NCBI GenBank assembly: GCA_902797345.1
Contig: CADBSL010000120.1
Coordinates: 1-5,137 of the forward strand
DNA: 5,137 bases
Direction of reading: 5' to 3'
Source: an uncultured Eubacteriales bacterium
GTDB lineage: Bacteria; Bacillota; Clostridia; Peptostreptococcales; Anaerovoracaceae
Made by a program: the position numbers and the translations under genes. Under the pieces are notes generated by a model that was not told where the DNA came from, ran no database searches, and saw only the letters and a program-made list of their open reading frames with translations. Positions 1 to 5,060 of this stretch are shown piece after piece. Position 1 is the first letter of the stretch, and every line of letters starts with the position of its first letter.

Positions 1-142
1 AACCAAAGCGGCCATCACCGCTATGGACTGGATCGGATTAGTCCTGATCTGCTTTATCCTGCCGGCGGTATTGAGCTGGATCATTGGACAGTTCTTCCGG
101 AAGAAGGGCTGGATCAAGGAAGGCGACCTGACTTTAGATTGA
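1..142 (+). CDS. C-terminal end of an integral membrane protein, probably a transporter (5' part outside the window)
   Basis: The frame starting at base 2 is open to a TGA at 140-142 and gives 46 residues. It contains one strongly hydrophobic segment (about residues 9-31, around GLVLICFILPAVLSWIIG), then a basic stretch FFRKKGW and a short acidic tail ending GDLTLD. A last transmembrane helix followed by positive residues suggests a cytoplasmic C-terminus of a polytopic protein. The tail vaguely recalls sodium/glutamate symporter-like proteins of Clostridia, but this is an impression and 46 residues are too few to assign a family. No convincing intrinsic terminator follows; the only nearby inverted repeat is the 4-bp GCAT/ATGC at 164-175. 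Transcription may therefore run on into the RNA gene downstream. That the frame is coding and membrane-spanning is fairly sure; the function is not. Confidence 0.7.
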   Translation, partial: TKAAITAMDWIGLVLICFILPAVLSWIIGQFFRKKGWIKEGDLTLD

Positions 143-192
143 GCTGGAAGCTATAAGCTATGAGCATTTTGATGCCTTTCATGATTTTCTGA

Positions 193-221
193 TTGACAAA
201 CCCTTGCCTCTAGGCTAAAAT
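193..221 (+). promoter_or_regulatory. Sigma-A promoter for the structured leader RNA and the yhdT-panF operon
   Basis: A perfect -35 box TTGACA lies at 193-198 and a -10 box TAAAAT (5 of 6 to consensus) at 216-221, with the optimal 17-bp spacer. Transcription should start near G228. It is the only good promoter found between the upstream gene and yhdT, so it most likely drives both the leader RNA and the operon behind it. Confidence 0.85.
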
Positions 222-227
222 AGCTCT

Positions 228-468
228 GGTAGCAAGAGAAAAGAAGACATTGGACGACAATGCTTCTTATTATACCCTGAACTATATGGTTACTGTGTAT
301 CTGCGATAACTGGCTGCAGAGCACGAAGGCCGGGACGTTAAGGAGAATCGAGAACTCGTTTAAAGACGGGGAGTTTTCCTTACCCTCGTACCAGTCGTGC
401 TTGCAGAAGGTCACAGTAACGAAGTTTTCGTATACTCGAACCGGATGCGGCATGCATCCGGTTTTTTT
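228..468 (+). ncRNA. Structured leader RNA or small RNA upstream of yhdT-panF; candidate cis-regulatory element of unrecognised class
   Basis: The stretch between the promoter and the terminator has no plausible coding frame but strong secondary structure. Hairpin 1: AAGAAG (241-246) and CATTG (248-252) pair with CAATG (258-262) and CTTCTT (263-268), giving 11 bp with one bulged A and a 5-nt loop. Hairpin 2 is a long rod. GTTACTGTG (289-297) pairs with CACAGTAAC (412-420). CTGCA plus AGCACGA (314-326, bulged G319) pairs with 395-406. GGGACG (332-337) pairs with CGTACC (387-392) with one mismatch, and AAGGAGAA (340-347) pairs with TTTTCCTT (374-381) with one G-U. The third hairpin is the terminator. 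No T-box sequence and no recognised core of the lysine, SAM, cobalamin, glycine, c-di-GMP, M-box or pan motifs was found, nor the SRP RNA core. It could be a new regulatory leader, or a stand-alone small RNA, for which 6S RNA is the first thing to exclude. Ends are approximate. Confidence 0.65.
439..468 (+). terminator. Intrinsic terminator 29 bp before the yhdT start codon
   Basis: AACCGGATGC (439-448) pairs perfectly with GCATCCGGTT (454-463) around a 5-nt loop, and a run of seven T occupies 462-468. This is a strong Rho-independent terminator for the transcript starting near 228. Only 29 bp remain before the yhdT start codon, including its ribosome-binding site, so there is no room for a separate promoter and the operon must be reached by read-through. 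No convincing antiterminator pairing with the 5' arm was found by eye: the best candidates are 4-6 bp, for example GGTT at 288-291 with AACC at 439-442. Confidence 0.9.
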
Positions 469-497
469 ATTTGGTTATTAAGGAGGAATGAAAAAGA

Positions 498-764
498 ATG
501 ACTAGAAAAGAAAAAGAACGCCAGATCCGGCGGGAGGCAAAGGCGACATTGATCCTCTTTGTGATCTGCTTCCTCTGGCATGTGGGATTCGGTTATGGAC
601 TTTCCGGAACAGTGACGGCGACGATCGCCGGGATCCCTCTCTGGTGGTGGCTCAGCACACCGGGAGTCTTTGTTGTGGCGGTGGTCGGTGTAGTGATCCT
701 GCTCAAAAAAGTATTCGTAAACTTCAGCCTGGACGATGAGGAAGGAGGCGAAGCAAATGACTAA
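498..764 (+). CDS. yhdT: YhdT family (DUF997) small membrane protein, partner gene of panF
   Basis: This 88-residue protein has a highly charged basic N-terminus (residues 1-15, presumably cytoplasmic). Two hydrophobic segments follow at about 17-35 and 52-69, joined by a short loop with the aromatic run PLWWWL (47-52), and the tail is acidic (LDDEEGGEAND). Size, two-helix plan and the tail pattern match E. coli YhdT (about 80 residues, tail with LEDDD), and the position directly before panF is the same as in E. coli. The family's function is unknown; accessory or stabilising roles for the symporter are guesses from context. The start is the only ATG in frame. AAGGAGG at 480-486 lies 11 nt upstream, a slightly long spacing. 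Its last codons overlap the panF start (757-764), which suggests translational coupling. Family assignment is fairly sure; symbol by homology and synteny. Confidence 0.85.
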   Translation: MTRKEKERQIRREAKATLILFVICFLWHVGFGYGLSGTVTATIAGIPLWWWLSTPGVFVVAVVGVVILLKKVFVNFSLDDEEGGEAND

Positions 765-2280
765 AGGAACCGGTATCCTGATCATTTTGATCGCTTATAT
801 GCTCTTCAATATGGTAGTAGGCATTTGGATGAGTAAAAAATCCGCGCAGCAGCACGCTGAGGGCGGATTCCTTCAGAATTATTTCATGGGCGGCCGTGCC
901 ATGGGCGGTGTCGTACTGGCCATGACTCTGGTAGCCACTTATACCAGCGCCAGCTCCTTCCTGGGAGGCCCCGGCTTATCTTCATCCTGGGGTTTGACCC
1001 AGTCCTGGGTGGCGGCGATCCAGATCGGCACAGCGTTTTTGACGCTGGGTGTGATCGGCAAAAAACTGGGGATGGTTTCCCGTCGTATCAAAGCGGTCAC
1101 CATTTCCGACTATCTTCGGGCCAGATATAAATCCCCTGTAGTGGTGATCATGTGCAGTGTGGCACTGGTTATTTTCTTCATCACTCAGATGGTGGCGCAG
1201 TTCATCGGCGGCGCAACGCTGATCCAGACTGTGACCGGTCTGCCTTACGTAACAGGTCTTCTGATCTTTGCGGCTGTCGTTATTATCTACACCGCTGTGG
1301 GTGGTTTCAGAGCGGTCGTTATTACCGATACGATCCAGGGCTTCATCATGGCTCTGGGGACATTCCTGCTGATCTTCTTCATCGCGAAGGCCGGCGGCGG
1401 GATGGACAATCTGATTTCCCAGTCCGCGCAGATGAACCCCGGCTGGGATCTGCTGGGGAAGGGTGAATTTGGCGCAGACATCGCAGCTCTTCGCCCGGGA
1501 TATCTGATTTCCTTCTGGGTACTGGTAGGTATCGCTGTCCTGGGATTGCCTCAGACGGCGGTCCGGAGTATGGGATTCAAGGACACTCAGTCCCTGCACA
1601 AAGCAATGATCTACGGCACCGTTGTGGTAGGTATCCTGATGATCGGCATGCACTTTGCCGGTGCGCTGACCCTGCCGCTGCTGCCGGACGGAGGACTGGA
1701 TTCCACCGACAAGGTCATCCCTTACGTAGTGCTTCATTATATGCCGACCTGGGCGGCCGGTTTATTCCTGGCGGCTCCGCTGGCAGCGGTCATGTCCACG
1801 GTAGACTCCCTGTTGATCCTGGCATCCGCCACACTGATCAAGGATGTTTATGTGAACTATATCCGCAAGGATAAGAGAGATACAGCGAAGGAAAACGAAA
1901 TGGGGAAGAAAGCTTCCTCCAGAGTTTCAGCTTTCAGCATGGGGATCACTGTGATCCTTGGACTGATCGTCTTCCTGCTGGCCATGAATCCGCCAGACAT
2001 CATCGTCTGGATCAACCTCTTTGCTATGGGCGGACTGGAAGCCACGTTCTTCTGGCCGTTGATCGGAGGGCTGTATTGGAAGAAGGCTCACAGCGGATGC
2101 TGTATCGCTTCGATCATCGTTGGCCTGGCGGTATTCATCTTCTTCAACCAGGTGAAGATCGCACCTTTCGGTATCCACGAGATCGTACTGGGACTGATCG
2201 CCGGAGGTATCGCTTACTTCCTGGCGGGTATCCTGATCAAGCGGGAACCGGACCAGGATGTATTGGAAAAATGTTTCTAG
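757..2280 (+). CDS. panF: Sodium/pantothenate symporter PanF (SSS family)
   Basis: The 507-residue product imports pantothenate (vitamin B5), the CoA precursor, together with Na+ across the cytoplasmic membrane. About 13 hydrophobic segments are visible, as expected for the solute:sodium symporter family; E. coli PanF has about 483 residues. Stretches agreeing with PanF along the whole length include GGRAMGG (45-51), ATYTSASSFLGGPG (60-73), QFIGGATL (148-155), GGFRAVVITDTIQG (182-195), the SFWVLVG and GLPQTAVRSM region, and AAPLAAVMST (339-348). Ser347-Thr348 correspond to the Na2-site Ser-Thr pair of PutP (S340/T341). ATG 757 is chosen over the in-frame ATG at 736 because AAGGAGG at 742-748 sits 8 nt before it; starting at 757 gives an 8-nt overlap with yhdT. 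The stop codon overlaps the ribosome-binding site of the next gene. Substrate specificity rests on overall similarity and the yhdT neighbour. No frameshift or missing segment is seen. Confidence 0.92.
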   Translation: MTKGTGILIILIAYMLFNMVVGIWMSKKSAQQHAEGGFLQNYFMGGRAMGGVVLAMTLVATYTSASSFLGGPGLSSSWGLTQSWVAAIQIGTAFLTLGVIGKKLGMVSRRIKAVTISDYLRARYKSPVVVIMCSVALVIFFITQMVAQFIGGATLIQTVTGLPYVTGLLIFAAVVIIYTAVGGFRAVVITDTIQGFIMALGTFLLIFFIAKAGGGMDNLISQSAQMNPGWDLLGKGEFGADIAALRPGYLISFWVLVGIAVLGLPQTAVRSMGFKDTQSLHKAMIYGTVVVGILMIGMHFAGALTLPLLPDGGLDSTDKVIPYVVLHYMPTWAAGLFLAAPLAAVMSTVDSLLILASATLIKDVYVNYIRKDKRDTAKENEMGKKASSRVSAFSMGITVILGLIVFLLAMNPPDIIVWINLFAMGGLEATFFWPLIGGLYWKKAHSGCCIASIIVGLAVFIFFNQVKIAPFGIHEIVLGLIAGGIAYFLAGILIKREPDQDVLEKCF

Positions 2281-2290
2281 GAGAATGATC

Positions 2291-3244
2291 ATGCAGTTAG
2301 ATCCACAGGTCTATGCATTTTACGAAAAGAATATCAAGAGCCGGGGCTTCGTGCCGCCGGCTCTTGATGTCCGTGAGATGCGCAAAGCGGCGGATGCCGC
2401 ATTCAATGATAAAACACAGATCCTTCCAATCTATAAATGGGAGGAGGTCCGGGCAGAAAACCTCAGGATGAGGATCTATACTCCTCACCGCGGACTGGAC
2501 CCGGAGAAGGGCAGGAAGCTTCCCGATCCCGGGGCTCCGGTTCTGATCTATTTTCACGGCGGGGGATTCATCATGCATAACGTGGAGAGCCATGATGCTC
2601 TTTGCCGGAAGCTGGCGGTGACCCTGGGATGGTACGTGGTGTCGGTGGATTACAGGCTGGCACCGGAATACCCATACCCCGCGGCAGTGGAAGATGCGGA
2701 AAAAGCCCGGAGATGGGCCCGGGAAAATGCTGCAGAACGGGGATGGGATCCGGATCGGATCTACGCCGGCGGCGACAGTGCCGGCGCTACCATCAGCTCT
2801 GCTTTGGCATTGAAACTCCGGGACAGGGGGGAAGAGAACCTGAAGGGGCTCCTCCTTCTCTATGGTTCCTACCATGCGGAGGAAGTCATGGAGACGGACT
2901 CCGGCAGGGCGTTCTCAGGAGGAGATTATGTGCTTCCCAGGGAAATGCTGGAATACTGTGAAAGCCTGTATGCGGGAGAACATGCTGATCCGGCGGATCC
3001 TTATTACTGTCCCGGCCGGGAGACTGATCTGGAAAACTTTCCGCCATGCGTGATCGTCCATGGGGGATGCGATCCGCTTCGGGACGACGGGATTTCGTTC
3101 GCAAGAAAACTAAAAAAATGCAAAAATGATGTCCATGAGATCCTTGCGGAGGGGATGATGCACGGATTTGCCCTGTACTGGTGGCGATTCCGCCGGGGGG
3201 AGGAGATCCTGCTGGAGGCGTGCAGAGAATTGAATAAACGTTGA
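2291..3244 (+). CDS. Alpha/beta hydrolase of the hormone-sensitive lipase type (esterase family IV)
   Basis: This 317-residue protein should be a cytoplasmic serine hydrolase; no signal peptide or membrane segment is present. The family IV pattern is complete: oxyanion-hole motif HGGG (89-92, preceded by VLIYF), DYRLAPE (120-126), nucleophile elbow GDSAG with Ser163, acid Asp261 in DPLRDDG, and His291 in GMMHGF. About 80 N-terminal residues form the cap expected in this family, and overall length is normal. Two close ATGs are possible. ATG 2291 is preferred because AGGAGA (2279-2284) then lies 6 nt upstream, whereas ATG 2285 would abut it; a start at 2258 inside panF is unlikely. The ribosome-binding site begins in the panF stop codon, so the gene is surely co-transcribed with panF and perhaps translationally coupled. 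Family members act on short-chain acyl esters and related carboxyl esters; the real substrate is unknown. Arginine codons are mostly CGG and AGG, unlike the gene at 3617. Confidence 0.88.
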   Translation: MQLDPQVYAFYEKNIKSRGFVPPALDVREMRKAADAAFNDKTQILPIYKWEEVRAENLRMRIYTPHRGLDPEKGRKLPDPGAPVLIYFHGGGFIMHNVESHDALCRKLAVTLGWYVVSVDYRLAPEYPYPAAVEDAEKARRWARENAAERGWDPDRIYAGGDSAGATISSALALKLRDRGEENLKGLLLLYGSYHAEEVMETDSGRAFSGGDYVLPREMLEYCESLYAGEHADPADPYYCPGRETDLENFPPCVIVHGGCDPLRDDGISFARKLKKCKNDVHEILAEGMMHGFALYWWRFRRGEEILLEACRELNKR

Positions 3245-3254
3245 AATTTCAACG
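3239..3254. repeat. Perfect 16-bp palindrome over the hydrolase stop codon; possible weak terminator
   Basis: CGTTGAAATTTCAACG is a perfect palindrome that includes the TGA stop (3242-3244). In RNA it could form a 6-bp stem with an AATT loop, followed by ATTTT. That is weak for an intrinsic terminator but is the only candidate behind the operon. It could instead be a protein-binding site. Confidence 0.4.
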
Positions 3255-3324
3255 ATTTTCCGAAACTTTAAACACGGATTCAACCTTGTAGATCAAGAGA
3301 ACAGTGAAACATTTAATATTATTG

Positions 3325-3330
3325 TATAAT
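3325..3330 (+). promoter_or_regulatory. Possible distal -10 box for the FAD oxidoreductase gene
   Basis: A perfect TATAAT occurs in an AT-rich stretch, but the hexamer 17 bp upstream (CAGTGA, 3302-3307) is a poor -35 and there is no TGn extension. If active it would give a leader of about 280 nt that includes a small hairpin TGAAAG/CTTTCA (3336-3354). Weakly supported. Confidence 0.25.
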
Positions 3331-3413
3331 GTTTTTGAAAGGCAATAGCTTTCACCGGGTTTTCGAATCCGATGGATCTTGGATTTAAAGGCTTGAATGA
3401 AAGAAGTGAAGGG

Positions 3414-3448
3414 TTTTGGTCACCAAAATATTGTGAAATATTTCTTGA
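3414..3448. promoter_or_regulatory. Overlapping inverted repeats next to the -35 box; candidate operator, Rex-like
   Basis: Two perfect inverted repeats overlap here. TTTTGGT (3414-3420) and ACCAAAA (3422-3428) flank a single C. AAATATT (3426-3432) and AATATTT (3437-3443) flank GTGA. In addition, 3431-3448 matches the Rex operator pattern TTGTGAANNNNTTCACAA at 11 of 14 fixed positions: the left half is perfect, while the right half reads TTCTTGA and overlaps the -35 box. Rex is the NADH/NAD+-sensing repressor of Bacillota. The position is right for a repressor site, but the degenerate right half keeps the identity open. Confidence 0.4.
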
Positions 3449-3473
3449 ACCTCACAAAAAAATTTGATATAAT
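3445..3473 (+). promoter_or_regulatory. Strong sigma-A promoter of the FAD oxidoreductase gene
   Basis: The -35 box TTGAAC (3445-3450, 4 of 6 to consensus) and a perfect -10 box TATAAT (3468-3473) are 17 bp apart, with an A-tract in the spacer. Transcription should start near 3480, giving a 5' leader of about 137 nt before the start codon at 3617. Confidence 0.8.
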
Positions 3474-3479
3474 AGTGTT

Positions 3480-3616
3480 GACATTGAAGTATAAGGTTGA
3501 GAGTTTATAATTAAATCAATGAAAAACTCTAAACATTGGAAGAGGCTGAACGCGAAGCGTGGCAAAGGCTTTTGATGTTTAGCCAAATCTGAAAATTCTT
3601 TAGGAGGTTATTCAAA
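3480..3616 (+). promoter_or_regulatory. Structured 5' leader of the FAD oxidoreductase gene
   Basis: The leader contains a rod-like hairpin. CTAAACAT (3529-3536) pairs with ATGTTTAG (3575-3582). AAGAGGCT (3540-3547) pairs with AGGCTTTT (3566-3573) with one mismatch and one wobble. ACGC-GAA-GCGT (3550-3560) forms the tip. A second, smaller pairing is AGAGTTT (3500-3506) with AAACTCT (3524-3530), which shares two bases with the rod, so the two helices may compete. No terminator is present, and the ribosome-binding site AGGAGGT (3602-3608, 8 nt before ATG) is outside the rod. It could be an mRNA-stabilising 5' structure or a translational switch; no known riboswitch core was recognised. Confidence 0.4.
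3484..3511 (+). promoter_or_regulatory. Possible second, downstream promoter of the FAD oxidoreductase gene
   Basis: TTGAAG (3484-3489) and a perfect TATAAT (3506-3511) are 16 bp apart, which could be a tandem promoter starting near 3518. The nearby perfect TTGACA (3478-3483) is 22 bp from this -10 box, too far to pair with it. Weaker than the promoter at 3445-3473 and possibly fortuitous in AT-rich DNA. Confidence 0.25.
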
Positions 3617-4918
3617 ATGAAATCTTATGATGTAATTGTTATCGGCGGCGGTATGATGGGTACAGCTTCTGCTTACTACCTCACACAGGAAGGCTTAAAA
3701 GTAGCCATCGTTGAAAGAGGCGACATCGCTGGCGGTACAGTATCCCACACAGACGGATACATCGGCGTTTCCGAAAAGCAGCCGGGCGTTGACTCCATGC
3801 AGGGTAATGAATCCATGAAGTTGTACGACGAAATGAGAAAGACATTCGACTATGACTTCGAATATTCCACCAGACTGGATGGTTCCGGCGAACCTTGCGG
3901 TTTCGTTTATTTCTGCGAATCCGATTTCGAAATGGAAGCAGCAGCAAGACAGGTAGAAGCTAACCAGAAGTTAGGTATCGAACAGTACTTAGTAGATGCT
4001 AAAGAACTGAAAGAACTCGAACCAAACTGCGCGAACGACCTGCCGGGCGGCATGTGGGTTCCGAAAGATGGAGCTGTATGTCCGTACAGAGTAGCATTCG
4101 GTTTCGTTGAAGAAGCAAGAAAGACTGGTCTGCTGGATGTTTACACAAGAACAGAAGTTGTTGACATCAAACAGGATCCGAACACAAAGGCTGTTCAGGC
4201 TGTTATCACAGCTAAGGGCGAAGAAATCGCTGCTCCGAACATCGTAAACGCTGCAGGCGTTTGGGGACCGTTCATCGGCGCTATGGTTGGCCTGGAAGTT
4301 CCAATCGAACCCAGATTTGGTCAGTTGCTCGTAACAGAAAAGACCGGCCCGATCTCTCAGTACAGACTGGCTCTGGAATATGGTTATTATCTGACCAAGT
4401 TCTTCCAGGATGGCGAAAGACCGATTCCGGAACTCGTAAAAGCTTACAATGTATGTCTGAACTTCACATCTGACCTGACCGGTAACACAGTAACTGGTGG
4501 TTGCCGTCTGTTCAGAGGTTACAGCATCAAATCCGAATACAGAATCATGCAGGCTTGCGCAATGAGAGCTGTTAGATTCTATCCGGTAATCAAGAACTAC
4601 AACTGCATCAGATCCTTCGCAGGTATCCGTCCGTTCTGCTTAGACCACCTGCCGATCGTATCCGACGTTGAAGAAGTTCCTGGTTTCTACATGGCTTGCG
4701 GTCACGAAGGTGACGGTATCGCATTAGGGCCAATCACCGGTAAGCTGATCTCCCAGTACGTAACAGGCAAACCGTTACAGTTCGACCTGGCTCCGGAACT
4801 GGCTTGGAAGAGATTCGAACATGTTGACATCGCTGCACTGAAGAAAGAAGCTCAGGAAAATACCGAAGCTCTGCAGGCTATTGAAAGACACGTTCTGGCT
4901 CAGATGGGTGTTAACTAA
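3617..4918 (+). CDS. FAD-dependent oxidoreductase, DAO family (sarcosine/D-amino-acid/proline dehydrogenase-like)
   Basis: This 433-residue enzyme should oxidise a C-N bond of an amino acid or N-methylated amine using FAD, in the cytoplasm; no signal peptide is seen. The N-terminus holds the dinucleotide-binding fold GGGMMG (10-15) with Glu33 (VER) placed to bind the ADP ribose. IVNAAGVWGP lies mid-protein. The C-terminal part has the DAO/SoxB-type run IRSFAGIRPFCLDHLPIV and then ACGHEGDGIALGPITGKLI. Length is typical of the family and the frame is intact. The start is clear: AGGAGGT ends 8 nt before ATG. Ten cysteines are present, and oxygen is an unlikely acceptor if the host is anaerobic, but no partner iron-sulfur or NAD(P)H subunit lies alongside, as the gene stands alone between its own promoter and terminator. 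Of 19 arginine codons 17 are AGA and 2 CGT, unlike the CGG/AGG-rich hydrolase upstream, suggesting high expression. Substrate unresolved: sarcosine, glycine, proline or another amine. Confidence 0.85.
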   Translation: MKSYDVIVIGGGMMGTASAYYLTQEGLKVAIVERGDIAGGTVSHTDGYIGVSEKQPGVDSMQGNESMKLYDEMRKTFDYDFEYSTRLDGSGEPCGFVYFCESDFEMEAAARQVEANQKLGIEQYLVDAKELKELEPNCANDLPGGMWVPKDGAVCPYRVAFGFVEEARKTGLLDVYTRTEVVDIKQDPNTKAVQAVITAKGEEIAAPNIVNAAGVWGPFIGAMVGLEVPIEPRFGQLLVTEKTGPISQYRLALEYGYYLTKFFQDGERPIPELVKAYNVCLNFTSDLTGNTVTGGCRLFRGYSIKSEYRIMQACAMRAVRFYPVIKNYNCIRSFAGIRPFCLDHLPIVSDVEEVPGFYMACGHEGDGIALGPITGKLISQYVTGKPLQFDLAPELAWKRFEHVDIAALKKEAQENTEALQAIERHVLAQMGVN

Positions 4919-4984
4919 TCGACTCGAAGCGATTATATAAGTAAAAAGGATTACGATTACATAAAGTAATAGTATGAACGTTTC

Positions 4985-5025
4985 GCCGGAGACGCTTCAG
5001 AATCGAAGTGTTTCCGGCTTTTTTT
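4985..5025 (+). terminator. Strong intrinsic terminator of the FAD oxidoreductase gene
   Basis: GCCGGAGACGCTTC (4985-4998) pairs along all 14 positions with GAAGTGTTTCCGGC (5005-5018), two of them G-U, around a 6-nt loop, followed by seven T (5019-5025). The 66 bp between the stop codon and this stem contain only a tandem GATTAC repeat (4949-4960) and a weak ATTAC/GTAAT hairpin. Confidence 0.93.
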
Positions 5026-5060
5026 ACCGGCCCATATCTTCAGACCAGAAAGGAGGGGCC

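Noticed and set aside
148..161. Tandem AAGCTAT repeat after the first gene
   Set aside because: Only two 7-bp copies with no associated structure; probably chance.
151..453. A 100-codon open frame on the minus strand over the leader RNA
   Set aside because: It runs through the long hairpin and the terminator in reverse. It has no family resemblance, and the + strand there has a clear promoter-RNA-terminator layout.
228..468. T-box riboswitch interpretation of the panF leader
   Set aside because: The conserved T-box sequence (TGGNACCGCG-like) before the terminator is missing and no aminoacylation-linked gene follows.
488..505. Five-codon micro-ORF (ATG 488, TAG 503-505) overlapping the yhdT start
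   Set aside because: Its ATG is only 1 nt from AGGAGG, too close for initiation; likely chance.
736..756. Upstream in-frame ATG for panF
   Set aside because: It lacks a ribosome-binding site at proper spacing, while ATG 757 has AAGGAGG 8 nt upstream; the extension is also hydrophilic and absent from the family's usual start.
982..1737. A 251-codon open frame on the minus strand inside panF
   Set aside because: Low-complexity, His/Asp/Gln-rich translation antisense to a clearly conserved symporter; a shadow of the codon pattern of panF.
2297..2875. A 192-codon minus-strand frame opposite the hydrolase
   Set aside because: The + strand frame has a full catalytic motif set; the antisense product shows no recognisable domain.
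3480..3616. Glycine or c-di-GMP riboswitch in the FAD gene leader
   Set aside because: Short similarities such as GCGAAGCG and GGCAAAGGC occur, but the conserved cores and helix order of those classes are absent.
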